From contig QAOA01007909.1 in the NCBI GenBank assembly GCA_003255065.1, forward strand, positions 3,339 through 67,338: a stretch of DNA of 64,000 nt. The letters are read 5' to 3'. A program made the translations under genes and the position numbers. This stretch comes from Cercis canadensis. Taxonomy: Eukaryota > Streptophyta > Magnoliopsida > Fabales > Fabaceae. Below, one piece after another: positions 21,250 through 33,115 of the stretch. The first letter of the stretch is position 1. Each line of letters opens with the position of its first letter. The notes beneath the pieces are model-generated. The model was given only the letters and a program-made list of their open reading frames with translations. It had not been told where the DNA came from and did no database searches.

Positions 21250-24160
21250 ATTAAGCCTTAAACCCTAAACCCTTAACCTTAAATCCTAAACCTTAAATCA
21301 TTAACCATAAACCATAAATCCTTTTCTCTAGACAACATAAACCCTAAATCATAGATTCAAAAACTTAAACCCTAGACACTGAACTGTAAATTATAGAGCC
21401 CTAACCATAAACTATTATCCTTAATCTTTTAATACTAAACCCTTAACTCCTTAAATCATAGGCCCTTAAGCCTAGACCCTAAACCTTAAATAATAGACTC
21501 TTAACCCTAAACATAAAACCCTAAACCCTAGATAGTAAACCTAAAAAGCCTAGACCTTAATCAAAATCCTTAACCCTAGATCTTAAATCCTAAACATTAA
21601 ATCCTAAAGTTTAAACCCTAAACCTTTATCCTTAGGCCCAAAACCCTAGAAACTAAACTCAACCATAAACCCTAGCCTTTTCACCCTAAACCCAAAATTT
21701 TACACCCTAAATCCTAAACCCTTGGCCCTTAACCTTACACACTAAACTTTACACCCTAGACCCTTAAATCCTAAACCTCTTGCTCATAACACTAAACCCT
21801 CAACCTTACATTCTTAACCTTAATCACTAAACCCTAGACCTTAAACTCTAAAACTTAAAACCTAAATCTTATAGCCTTAAACATAAAATCATAAACCCTA
21901 AACCATTAGCCTTAAAAATTGTATCCTNACTTTACACCCTAGACCCTTAAATCCTAAACCTCTTGCTCATTACACTAAACCCTCAACCTTACATTCTTAA
22001 CCTTAATCACTAAACCCTAGACCTTAAACTCTAAAACTTAAAACCTAAATCTTATAGCCTTAAACATAAAATCATAAACCCTAAACCATTAGCCTTAAAA
22101 ATTGTATCCTAAACCCTACTTCTAAAACATAAACCTTAGAACCTTAACCTCAAGCCCTAAACCCTAAACCTTTGACCTGTAACTTTAAACCTAGACCTTT
22201 AACTTAAACCCTCAACGCTTAACCTTAATCCTTAAACCGAAGAGCTTAAACCTTAAACTCTAAATCCTTAGCCTTAAACCTCTGATCCTTAACCCTAAAC
22301 CTTAAGCCTTAAACCATAAACCCTTGACCATTAACATGAGACCCTAGACCATTAACATTGAACACAAAACCTTAAACTATAAAACCTAGAAGCTTAATCC
22401 TAAACCTTAAACCTTAGATCCTTAATTCTAAACCCTAAATCATACGTCCTAGACACTAAACCTTTAAAATCTATACACTAAACCCTAACTCCTAAACTGT
22501 AAGGTCTTAATCCTAATTCGTAAACCCTAGACAGTAAACTCACCCTAGACCATAACCAAAATCCCTTAACCTAAACCCTAGGCTCAAAACCCTATACCCT
22601 AAACAATAAATCATAGACTACTAATCTTAAATCATAAATCCTAAACTCTAAACCCTAAACTCGACCTTAAACCTTAGACCTTTAATCTTATGCCTATAAC
22701 CCTAAACCCAAAACCATAGGCACTTAGCACTAGACTCTATTCCTTAAACCCTACACCGTTAGCCTCATTTCTTGATGCTTAACCTTAAACCATTGAGCCT
22801 TAACACAAAATCCTAACCATAAATCCTAAACCCCGGAGCCTTAATCCTTAACCTTAAACCTTTAAACCACAAGCCCTAAATGCTTGACCCTAATCTCAAC
22901 CTTAAACTCTTAGCTTTAACACTAAACTATAAACCCTAGACACTAAATTTTAAGCCCTAAACTTTAAACCCCATATCCTTAATACTAAAACCTAAATCCT
23001 TAACTTTAAAGCTTAAATCCTAGACATTTCACCTCAATTTAAGATGCTTAACCTTAGACTTTTAACCCTAAACCCTTGACCTTTAATATTGGAGCCTTAA
23101 CCCTAAAACCTAAACTATAAACCCTAAATACTAAACTCACCCTAAACCCTAAACTTAAACCATAAATCTTAAATGTTGGACCTTAATCCCTAAACCCTAG
23201 AGCTTTAATAGTAAATTGAAAACCTTAAACACTAAACCCAATTCCTTAAACCCTAAACCCATAACACTAAACCTAAAACTAACACTAAACCTAAAACGCT
23301 TAACTCTTAAACTTAAACCTTAGATCCTTAACCTAAACAATAGATGTTTAACCATAAACCTTAGGCCTTATACTTGACCTAAAACTTGTAACCCTTAACC
23401 CTAAATACTAAACCTTAAACCTTAGACCTTAAAACATTCATACTAAACTAAAAACTCTACACTTTTAACCTAAACTTTAGTTGCTTAACCCAAATACCTA
23501 AACCCTTAACCATAGTTACTAAACCATAAACCTTAGACCCTTAACCTTTAACTTTAAACCCAAGACCCTTAACCTAAACCCTAATCCTTTAACCTTAAAC
23601 ACTATAGTCTTAACCTTAAACCATAAAGTATAGATGCTTAACCTTAATTCCTAAATTTTAATCCCTAAATCGTTGACCTTAAACCTTAGGCTCAGGACCC
23701 TAAATTGTTAACTTTAAATTCCAAACCCATGACTTAGGTACTTAAACCCTTAACTAAACCTAGATCCTAAATCATATTCATTAAACCATAAACCCTAGAC
23801 CTTTAACCCTTACATCTAAACCCTTATCACAAATCCTTAAACCCTAATCTTTATCCTTTAGACTTAGACACTATAACCTAAACCTTAGGCCCTAAACTTT
23901 AAAACCTAGACCCTTATCACTAAACACAAAACACAAAACCCTAAACTCTTGACCCATAACACTAAAACCCTATATTCTAAACCTAAAACCCAAAATCCTT
24001 AACCAAACACAAGATGCTTAACCTTATACCCTATACCCTATACCCTAAACTCATAATACTTAATCTAAAATACTAAACCCTAAATCTTAAACCCTTCAAA
24101 ACTTTAGACTTTAGACTCTTAACTTAAAAATTAGATCCTTAACCCAAATCCCTAAACCTT
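21250..24160 (+). repeat. Degenerate telomere-like array, right copy, long
   Basis: About 2.9 kb of ccctaaa-type variants, in the same orientation as the left copy, of which 21250-22809 is the duplicated part. It contains a 182-bp exact-type repeat on either side of the single N at 21928, probably an assembly overlap. A solo LTR interrupts it at 24161, and the array resumes at 26186. Confidence 0.9.
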
Positions 24161-26185
24161 TGTTGATACCCAAATTTGCACTAACTACATACAAAATTAT
24201 TTCCTATGGTTAGTTTGAACTAGCTTCATAATTTTATCTTTGTACATTCGTCTTTTGGTTTTTTTGAATGCCCAATTCAAATATCCCAAATACTACAAAA
24301 TAAAAATAGAAAGAACAAACACAAAGTAAAATAGTTGTTATTGAATTCTTTTTATTTCTTAAAATAAAAGATCTTGTCAAACTTCATTAGAAAGATATAA
24401 AATGAATTAAATGAAATAGGGTGCAGCACAAGCAACCTTTTTGGCAACGTAGCCCCAATGCCGCTGCTTCGTTGGGTGACGCCACCACTTTGTTGACCGG
24501 CCACCATTGCCTTATTTGGCTACACAACCTTGGGGAGAAGAACAGTTTAGCATCTATAAGAAATTGACCATGAGCTCTAGCTATAAAAAGGGCCTCCTAA
24601 GCAGAACAAACACAAATAGAGAGAACATAAATTCTTAAAAAAAAAAAAAAAGAGAAGAGAAATGCATAGAGAGAAAATACATAAATAGGAGAAACTTTGA
24701 AAGTTGAGAGAACGGAGACAAGAGTTTCGAGGAACTTGAGGAACTTTGGATAAAATAACTATCCCTTGCCCATTTTTTTATTTTTTTGCTAAACTATCAT
24801 TTTGTTGCACTATACACAACACACATGCACTACAAAGCACACACATCATATCAATTTTGTTTTTCACAATTTGTGCATCCTATTATCACTCTTGTTCCCA
24901 TTCTTTCAGACAAGCAAAAGAAAAACCCAAAATTGTTCTAAACCAGAGACACCAATAGAAGGAGAGCTAATTGTTTTGGCTAGCCAAAAACCCAATCTAC
25001 GACAAGGTGGCTCTGCCGATGGCAGCAGTTCCACCAAGCTCGTCCATAAACACCTAATTTCTAAAGAAAGAGAAATTTTTAGAAAGAGAAAGAAGGAGTT
25101 AGAGAGAGAAATCAAGCCAAATCCTTCCATTGATCAAGAAACTAAAGGTGAGAAATTGAAAGAGGAGAGCCACAATCTTCATCTCCCTCCTTTACCCCTT
25201 TATGCTTCTCCTTCACAATAAGCTTCTCCCTTTTTGTTTATCAATTCACTTAAATATTTTTTAACTAGTTCAAAATAGGATCGAGCTCTAATCTTGCTTT
25301 ATTTGTTTGTTGGGCTGAGCTTGTGATTGATTAAATCTTTTGGGACTAAATAAGTTGTTTGCTTTTTTTTTTTTTACTTTATATTTGTACCAATCCACCA
25401 AGGCCTTTTTTCCTTGTAATTTCCTTTTGTTGCTACATTAGCCTATTGGGCTGGACTCTTTTGGGTTGGGTCATTTCTATTTTAGCACATTATTGTATTT
25501 AGCTTTATGCTTTAATATTTTCCTTAGTCTTTTTTTGTAAATAAAATCAACATTCTGTCAATAGACTAAGTTAAGGAATAATTATGTTAATAGACAATTT
25601 CATAGTTATGACAAAAGTACTAGTGTGACCAATAAAATTTGATATTTATTGGTTACATTGCATTTTATCTCATTATATTTTTCCATTGTTTTTACTCATG
25701 CTAAAATAAGATTTTCAATGAGAGAATAATGATAACAATTTTTTATCATAAGAATCTTTTCTATACATAATTTTCCAAAAAAACCAAACCCTAAGCATAA
25801 TATTATAGTTTCATTACCTTAGAGTGTGGATCAAAAGTACCAACAATGGAATAGTTAAGGGTAGTTGTGATGACGACGATTTCTTGGGTTTTGCTAGAAG
25901 TGCTGGCGGGGCCTAATAAAACATAAAGACCAATTTAATTCATTTAAAAAAATATGAGCAATGATTAAATGGGTAACCATTCTAAGAACGGGCATAATAG
26001 GGTGCTAATACCTTCTCTACACGTAATCAAACTCTAAAAACGCTTTTCTTTTTTTTTAGGTGTCCAATCTCACTATTCCATTTGTTTAAAAATGAAATAA
26101 AACGATTGATTGTGACACCATTCTCTTACATTATGCACCTTATCTTTTATTATCTACATCGTGCTCTAAAAGAGACATTGCAACA
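24161..26185 (+). mobile_element. Solo LTR, 2.0 kb, TSD ACCTT, inside telomere-like array
   Basis: Starts TGTTGATACCC and ends GACATTGCAACA, giving inverted TGTTG...CAACA ends. The flanks 24156-24160 and 26186-26190 are both acctt. A TATA-like ctataaaaagggcc at 24580 probably marks the LTR promoter. The 3' part has gggtgctaataccttctc, a word common in gypsy-type LTRs. No pol domain is present. The open frame 24802-25221 is in the LTR and resembles no protein I know. Confidence 0.88.
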
Positions 26186-26490
26186 ACCTTAAACCCTAAA
26201 CTATAGTCACTAAAACCCTTAACCCTTGACCTTTAACCCTCCCTTAACACTAAACCTTACACTACACCCTCAACCCTTCATTGTAAACCACAAACCTAAG
26301 ACTCAACCTAAGCCTTAGATGCTTAACCCAAAATTTTAAACCTTAAACCATAGTTACTAAACAGTAAACCCTAAATCCTAAACTCTTAATTCTAAACTCA
26401 AGATGTTTAACCCTTATCCCTAAACTCTAAAGCCTTAATCCTCAACTCTAAACACTTCACCCTAAATCATATACCCTAAATGCTTGACCT
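26186..26490 (+). repeat. Telomere-like array, continuation after solo LTR
   Basis: Degenerate ccctaaa/ccttaac variants continue for about 300 bp after the LTR and fade out near 26490. Confidence 0.85.
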
Positions 26491-26915
26491 TAATTGTCAT
26501 GTTTTCATCAATGGTGGTCCAGTCGAGACCCATCCATACCCAATCAATCCCAATGGACAAACCTTTGATATGCCTTAGCTTTATATTCCACACATCTTCC
26601 CCAATCCATGAAAGCCCACCTGTCCTAGTCCTAGCATTCTTTTTCAACTCAAGTCTTAAGTTTAGCAGCATTCATTGTTGAAGAACACCTACACTAATAA
26701 GACAAAGAAGTGGGGAGTCCATGCCTTTTCATAAAATGAAAAGCTCTTAGTCCTTGAATGAATCAGTAACAACAAATTAGTGGAATAAGGGATTAAGAAA
26801 CAGATAGGGAGGGGAATGGCCTATCAATTATTGGTGGACCTTCCCTTGTTGTAGCCAATAGTGGCTTTTCGTTCATCACTATCAACAGACCCATATGAAT
26901 CACTATATCCTGTCA
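26491..26915. other. Unassigned sequence before gap
   Basis: Higher in GC than its surroundings, with no gene recognised. It may already belong to the organelle-derived block, but no landmark proves it. Confidence 0.3.
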
Positions 26916-27450
26916 NNNNNNNNNNNNNNNNNNNNNNNNNNNNNNNNNNNNNNNNNNNNNNNNNNNNNNNNNNNNNNNNNNNNNNNNNNNNNNNNNNNNN
27001 NNNNNNNNNNNNNNNNNNNNNNNNNNNNNNNNNNNNNNNNNNNNNNNNNNNNNNNNNNNNNNNNNNNNNNNNNNNNNNNNNNNNNNNNNNNNNNNNNNNN
27101 NNNNNNNNNNNNNNNNNNNNNNNNNNNNNNNNNNNNNNNNNNNNNNNNNNNNNNNNNNNNNNNNNNNNNNNNNNNNNNNNNNNNNNNNNNNNNNNNNNNN
27201 NNNNNNNNNNNNNNNNNNNNNNNNNNNNNNNNNNNNNNNNNNNNNNNNNNNNNNNNNNNNNNNNNNNNNNNNNNNNNNNNNNNNNNNNNNNNNNNNNNNN
27301 NNNNNNNNNNNNNNNNNNNNNNNNNNNNNNNNNNNNNNNNNNNNNNNNNNNNNNNNNNNNNNNNNNNNNNNNNNNNNNNNNNNNNNNNNNNNNNNNNNNN
27401 NNNNNNNNNNNNNNNNNNNNNNNNNNNNNNNNNNNNNNNNNNNNNNNNNN
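26916..27450. other. Assembly gap (N), followed by a poly-T run
   Basis: There are 535 unknown bases, then 22 T. Nothing can be said about the content. Confidence 0.99.
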
Positions 27451-28924
27451 TTTTTTTTTTTTTTTTTTTTTTGTCTTGCATTGTTATAGAACGGCTTTAT
27501 ATTAGGCATAGTTGGTCGGATGAAGTAGAATGAAGCCTTAGTGGATATAGCAAATGTGTTGGGAATATGGCTCAGGATTGTAGGTCTGGACTGCTAGCAT
27601 GAAACAACATTCTCTAGCAGTGGCACTATACCTTAGTATAGTATCTATCCAGTTTCCAATCTATATAAAACGTAGCTAGCAGAGGTAAGTTTGTCTGGCG
27701 TTCCCTCGCATAAAGGGCAACTTTGGCATCGGTCTCTCTCTTGTTAGGTAATTACCGAGGCGAAATAGCCCTCTCGAAAGTAAGTTTCCCTACTATCTTA
27801 GTGGGACTAGTCTAATAAACTTTCACTTCAACTTCCTTAGCACAAGCACTAAGTAAGCTTAACATCCTCTCCCTTACTCTAACAAGTAAGCAAGTAAACT
27901 ACCAAAACTTAATTTTTTTTTTTTTTAATTTTTTTTTTTCTGGTAATGCCCTTCTAGAATTACGTTTAACGTCCCTTTATGACTTTCTCAATCAGTGCCT
28001 CGGGTAGGTAATGGGCTCCGTGACATTACTACCATGGCTATCATTGTCCCAAGCCCAAAGGAAAAGATCAAAGTAAAGCGAGGTTTGATGTAATTGAACT
28101 CGACTATAAAAAGATGAGCAAAAGGCCATACATAGTGATGGGGGATGGGGGTCAACCTCATTCATGACCCATGGCCCCAGTGTGTCACTTGGTTAACATT
28201 TCTAGAACAAATTAAGTAGGTAGGGTTGGTTTGTCAATAAGGAAACAAGGAAATTGGCTATAGTTGAGACGTTTTTCGGATGGATGGTATGGACTTTTGT
28301 GATATGGTTAACCATTTTTTTTTAACTAAAAAGGAAATCATTCAAAACATGTTGGCTCTAAAATCGATGGAATTTATCCACGTCGATCACCTTGAAGTGC
28401 CATCTCCGTTCACTTTCTAAAAATGAAATAAATCTATTTTAGTGTTAAAGAGAACATTATGTCTCACAATCTAGAAATATATGCGGAGATGGATACTGAA
28501 ACCCTCCGAGGATTGGTGGAGAAGATAAAGGAAAACCCTAATTCCCTAAAATCACTCATTAGGGAACACCTGTTAGATGGGTCTACTGCTTTCTTTCATA
28601 ACATAACCGGCAATAATGGCTGGCGTAGAAGTCTCTCGCACGCAAGGAGATGAGTCTGTTGCTGGATGTCATGGTTCTAGGGTGCCATGATCCTTCTCTC
28701 TAAAACAATCGAGGGCACTGCTTTCCTTCAACTTTCAGAGGTAAGGGCTACATTAATCATCACTTAATGGGCTATTTATTGCCACCAATAGCGCTTTACT
28801 TACATGCAAGACGGCATGCCATGTAGAGTTAAAACGCCCAAGTGAAGGAGATGCATTTCTAGTACAGGTAGTACTGGGCAAGCTCTCAGGGAATAATCTT
28901 TATCTTATTTATTCCTTTTTTTCC

Positions 28925-29066
28925 ATGACAACTAGGAATGGGCAGATAAAAAATTTCACTTTGAATTCTGGTCCTCAATATCTTGCTTCTTATGGTGTTT
29001 CACGATAGTATTGGAAATGAATGGAAAAGTAGTGGAATGTGCAAAACCACATATTGGATCACTCCA
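28925..29066 (+). pseudogene. nad7: nad7 exon 1 (NADH dehydrogenase subunit 7, mitochondrial origin)
   Basis: Reads MTTRNGQIKNFT, then GPQYLASYGVSR in place of the usual GPQHPAAHGVSR. A missing T (cgatag for cgattag) then shifts the frame, and EMNGKVVECAKPHIGSLQ follows. The exon is 142 bases, one short of the normal 143, and is followed by a group II 5' end gtgcgac. Nad7 is a core subunit of respiratory complex I. This nuclear copy cannot encode it. Confidence 0.92.
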
Positions 29067-29826
29067 GTGCGACACAAAGTCGTTGACACCAAGTTGGCTT
29101 GTATGCCACTAGCTATGTGTTGCTTCTCGGCACGGTGGAGGTTCCGCAGCGCGTCATAAGCACCAAGCTATGGGACAGTTGAGCAACTCAAGCAAACCGC
29201 CCTACCTTTCTACAACATAAGAACAATAGGGATAAGGTTGTAAAGGTGGCCTCGTTATCCACACCTTCGATAAGATGAATGGAAGACCGACCAACCCGAG
29301 TTTTCATGAGCGTTGGTGGGTCCTAGAGTACCTGTCAAGGGCGCTAGTGGATACCTTAAGGTGATCATCACCACCTATACCTCACATCTTGGCATAGTGT
29401 AACCCAACCACAATGGGGAGGATGGCACTACTGACAAACATTGTTCGATGCAAAGCATGGTAGCCTTGCACTAGAAGAGCGCTATATAGGTAGGAAAAAG
29501 AGTCTGGATAGTGGAAATGCCATGGGAGGCTGAGTCATTTGACGAAAATGGAAGGCTTTTCCCCTATCAGAGAAGGCCCTAAGAAGTAAAGGAGAAGTGC
29601 ATTAATTCTTGGAAAAAGAGGAAGCAAATCCTCTCTCTTTATGGTCAAGCTGCTACGCTCCTATATAAAAAATGAAAAAAAGTTAATTCAATTAATAAAT
29701 AGAGTCAATGGCATGACATACATCGTTGTCTACACATAAATTAGCTTTTGAGGTCAAGGAAACTCAATTTCACTAAATGATTTGCAAATGAATGCAAATG
29801 CTAGGATAGGCCACCTCGAATGGCGT

Positions 29827-29861
29827 GAGCTGCATGCGGGGAGATCTGCACGTATGGTTTT
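29827..29861 (+). other. Group II intron domain V remnant (nad7 intron 1)
   Basis: gagctgcatgcggggagatc followed by tgcacgtatggtttttt resembles the domain V hairpin of plant mitochondrial group II introns. It lies 43 bases before nad7 exon 2, as expected for the end of intron 1 (about 840 bp here). Confidence 0.7.
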
Positions 29862-29903
29862 TTGGGGGATCTTGTTGAAAGACTAACTAAATCCTACCAG
29901 ACT

Positions 29904-29972
29904 GGAGTGATTGAGAAATTAATAGAGTAGAAAACTTATCTTCAAGCTTTACCTTGTTCTAATCATTTTGAG
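29904..29972 (+). pseudogene. nad7: nad7 exon 2 (mitochondrial origin)
   Basis: Reads EKLIE*KTYLQALPCSNHF against the usual EKLIEYKTYLQALPYFDRL. The Tyr codon has become TAG. The length of 69 bases is normal for this exon, and ggcgattgcgg after it looks like a group II intron start. Confidence 0.88.
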
Positions 29973-31417
29973 GGCGATTGCGGAGTCACTGAGTGAAGTC
30001 CTCAATTTCTTTTGGGTGCTGACCCACAACGAGGTAGAGATGACTAAGTGACATATGGAATGTGGCAATGACAACAACATGTCATAGAAGAAGATAACAA
30101 GTGGAGCCTACGATTTGCTAAGACTAATGTATCTACAACTACATCCCCGATCGGCAGTCAAACGAAGGCGTTAATGCAAGAAGCTAGTGGAATGATCGGC
30201 CGAACAGAGTCTATGGTTGCTTCCTTCCACCGTATCTGATCTATTCTATGGCGAAGCATCTGAAGCATAATTGTACATTCACACAATCTTTGCCGAAAGA
30301 TATGAGCATTCGGTGGAACAAGTGAACTATACTTACTTTTTGATAGATATGTAGGACAAAGGGCTCATGGTACCTGTTGCTCACCCTTCCTCATCTGCTT
30401 TGAGAACCGTGTGAACGGAGAGTGGGAAGAAGGGAAAGAGGTCCTCATATGGAGTTGTGCACTTACTTGAGCAGTGCGGAAAATTGGGGCATAAGTTAAG
30501 TATTCCCCTAGGGCTAGAAAAATAACAAATAAAGCTTTACTTAGATAGAGCTTTAATTTTATTGATATTATTTTTTCTTAGTGATTGGAAATGAGGGCGA
30601 CTAGTATGTTACAAAAAGGGAAGGAAAATGTAGTACTTCAAATGGCGAAGATAGGTAGCTTAAACAGGAAGGAATGGGAAATCGTCAAGGATGACTTCTT
30701 TGTTGGCGAAATGAAGGGCACCGCAAGCTTAAGTGATTCTTTGAGCCGGTCTAGATTTCAAACACCTCGGTAAACTGGTCGAGATAGATGACATCAGTTT
30801 TTTTCCTCTTTTCCTTACTGGAAGGCAATCTTCACTTATGGCCTTCACCTCCCACCTGACCTAAAAATAGAACTTAGCCCATTTACTCTAATAAGTAAGC
30901 AAGTAAACTACCTATTGATTCATTCATTTATGCAAACAAAGGGGATCCAAAGCTAAGGTCGAGGTGTAGGTCACATGACCTTCACCTAGTTGGTGATTGA
31001 CTGGGCTTTTTCCTTGATCAAGGCATATTAGCTCGTGTTGTTGTAATCCAAAAGTCAGTCAAATTGAGTGGCCAGAATGTAGAATGAAATAGGTAGTCGG
31101 GTTCTCTTTCTACAACCCTTTTGATTTGATATGATAAGCCTAGCCCACCTTCCCTTATCCCTTTTGCTCAGGAGTAGGATCTGCCCAAGAACAACCAGTC
31201 CTGTGGTGGTACGGAAGGCACAAACTCTGCGAACAGCTCACGCCCCTTTTACTAATAAGGGAAAGAAAGCCTCAACCAGAACCACATTCCTTTTGCGTGC
31301 GAATGTAGTTAAGTGTCTAACTCCATTGGTCATAATTCCTTGTTGTTGCGGCCATTGCTTGCTTACACACATGTGAACCAACCTAACAAACAAGGAAAAG
31401 ATGCCTCTAAATGATTC
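29973..31417 (+). other. NUMT, nad7 intron 2/3 region, exon 3 not found
   Basis: In mitochondria this interval should hold the 467-bp exon 3 between introns 2 and 3. None of its protein words could be found in any frame, so exon 3 is deleted or decayed past recognition. Short open frames at 30585-30773 and 31131-31376 are not recognised. Confidence 0.5.
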
Positions 31418-31450
31418 AAGCCGTATGAGGGTAAACTCTAACGTAAAGTG
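31418..31450 (+). other. Group II intron domain V remnant (nad7 intron 3)
   Basis: aagccgtatgagggtaaact followed by ctaacgtaaagtg is a degraded domain V. It lies about 140 bases before nad7 exon 4. Confidence 0.6.
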
Positions 31451-31592
31451 TTTCTTTTTTTGTTGGTTCGAGGGAGGGGGGAAGAGCGAGACAGGGTCCC
31501 CNGAGGGAGGGGGGAAGAGCTCGACAGGGTCCCCCCATTGACTTAGCCTGGGCCTAAGTGAAAATGAAGTGATGGACCTAACCATCCCAACC

Positions 31593-31846
31593 AAGGTTAT
31601 GCTATGATTCACGAAGAGCAGCTTTTTACGATGTTCATGACTAATTGGATCATAACGTACCAACAGGTACCAAAGGAAATGGCTATGATCGTTACTATAT
31701 CTGTATTGAAGATATGCGACAAAGAATTAGGATCATTGTGCAATGTCCTAATCAAATGCCTAATAGCATGGTCAAAGCCGATGATTGTAAGTTGTCATCC
31801 ATCACAATGTCGAATGAAACTATCCATAGAATTGTACGCTGTATGA
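31593..31846 (+). pseudogene. nad7: nad7 exon 4 (mitochondrial origin)
   Basis: Across two frames it reads DVHD*LDHNVPTGT, YDRYYICIEDMRQRI, IIVQCPNQMPNSMVKADD and, after a shift, SQCRMKLSIELYAV. The family reads DVYDQLDFDVPVGT, YDRYCIRIEEMRQS and IIVQCLNQMPSGMIKADD. One Gln codon is now a stop (CAA to TAA), and about seven codons near the end are missing. The exon 5 region is not seen downstream. Confidence 0.92.
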
Positions 31847-32180
31847 AATGTAGATCATCACCATTCTTAACTGAGACTCAGGTTAAGCTCCATCTCGGAA
31901 CCTTGTGAGGTTAGGAGGAAAGCATCCTGAGGTTGACGCATCTCGGTAGGCGTGGAGAAGCATTGGGAACCCTAATTTATTTCTTCAGAGCGTTTGTTTT
32001 CCCCTCCCCTTGCCCAGGCATAGTGCTTCGCTTTCGGTTCTTCGAAAGAATCAACTGACTTCTCCCTTCTTCATTGATCTAGGGGAAAAGGAATCATCTA
32101 CTAGTTAGGAAGCTAGACATCAAGTAAGTGACTTGATGAGGATAACTAAGCTGACACACCAGAGTGGCCTACTGGAACAA
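31847..32180 (+). other. NUMT, non-coding (probably nad7 intron 4 side)
   Basis: No exon is recognised. Mitochondrial-type sequence continues. Confidence 0.5.
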
Positions 32181-32822
32181 TAGGGTGGTGCCTTACCGCA
32201 TCGCAAGTGAACGAGCGGTAGCATTCATGGTGGTGCTTTAGAATTCCAATGTACTACATCCAAGATCAAAATGAGCTTGCCGGCAGACCACTGTCGTCCC
32301 GTCCCATTCTTGAGTGAGCTAGAGTGCAGCCATCATACCACTGAACTAGCTAGAAGCTCTCTCTTCAGGTCGAAGCACTAAAAGAAAAAGACCGGAAAGC
32401 GCGGCAGCACAAGAACCACGAGACCCCTTACTAGTAAAGGGAAAATGAAAGTGCGTTCCCGCGCACCATCTGAAAAGGCCCTTTCCTCTTACTCTAAAAA
32501 GATAGGGTGGTGCCTTACCGCATCGCAAGTGAACGAGCGGTAGCATTCGTGGTGGTGCTTTAGAATTCCAATGTACTGCATCCAAGATCAAAATGAGCTT
32601 GCCGGCAGACCACTGTCATCCCGTCCCATTCTTGAGTGAGCTAGAGTGCAGCCATCATACCCACTGAACTAGCTAGAAGCTCTCTCTTCAGGTCGAAGCA
32701 CTAAAAGAAAAAGACCGGAAAGCGCGGCGGCACAAGAACCACGAGACCCCTTACTAGTAAAGGGAAAATGAAAGTGCATTCCCGCGCACCATCTGAAAAG
32801 GCCCTTTCCTCTTACTCTAAAA
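32181..32822. repeat. 332-bp tandem duplication within NUMT
   Basis: The segment starting tagggtggtgccttaccgca at 32181 recurs at 32513 with about six base changes and a one-base insertion. The second copy ends at the gtaagcaagtaaac word. The open frame 32346-32591 comes from this repeat and is not a gene. Confidence 0.92.
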
Positions 32823-33115
32823 AGTAAGCAAGTAAACTCTCTTAGCAAAAGTACAAAGTAAGCCCCTAAAGAAATGCCTTTTCATAATAGTAAGGTAAGC
32901 TTCATAGCTCTAACCTAAACAAGGTGCTTTTTTTTTTCTCCATTTTTTTAGATTAGATTGCTAGATACAAGAGCCTCGTAGTAGGCTGGACGAACATCCA
33001 GCAGAGAAAGGTCAGCATTTAAAAGCCTTCTCAAATCTAACGATGTTAAACATTATTTGATTAAGTATATCTAATTGGAAATTTAAAATAAACAAAAAGT
33101 TATAGAAATCCTTAC

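Larger units (their letters stand above)
16653..22809. repeat. Segmental duplication, right copy
   Basis: Counterpart of 341-6093. Beyond 22809 the telomere-like array continues here, whereas the left copy switches to an LTR 3' piece. Confidence 0.93.
27475..33010 (+). other. Mitochondrial DNA insertion (NUMT), ~5.5 kb
   Basis: Base composition rises to a more balanced GC, and the sequence carries nad7 exons 1, 2 and 4 with plant mitochondrial group II intron pieces in the right order. It also carries a recurring gtaagcaagtaaact word (27886, 30893, 32823) of intergenic mitochondrial character. Exons contain stops and frameshifts, so the insertion is old. The borders are estimates: the left one lies near the gap, the right one near 33010 where AT-rich nuclear sequence resumes. 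An open frame at 28459-28653 inside it is not recognised. Confidence 0.85.

Noticed and set aside
24802..25221. 139-codon open frame
   Set aside because: Lies wholly inside the solo LTR 24161-26185 and has no recognisable domain.
26861..27533. Long open frames through the N gap (also at 44503-44859 and 62111-63136)
   Set aside because: Created by Ns only.
28459..28653. 64-codon open frame starting MSHNLEIYAEMD
   Set aside because: Inside the NUMT upstream of nad7, with no known mitochondrial protein recognised and no support beyond being open.
32346..32591. 81-codon reverse frame
   Set aside because: Produced by the 332-bp tandem duplication of non-coding mitochondrial sequence.
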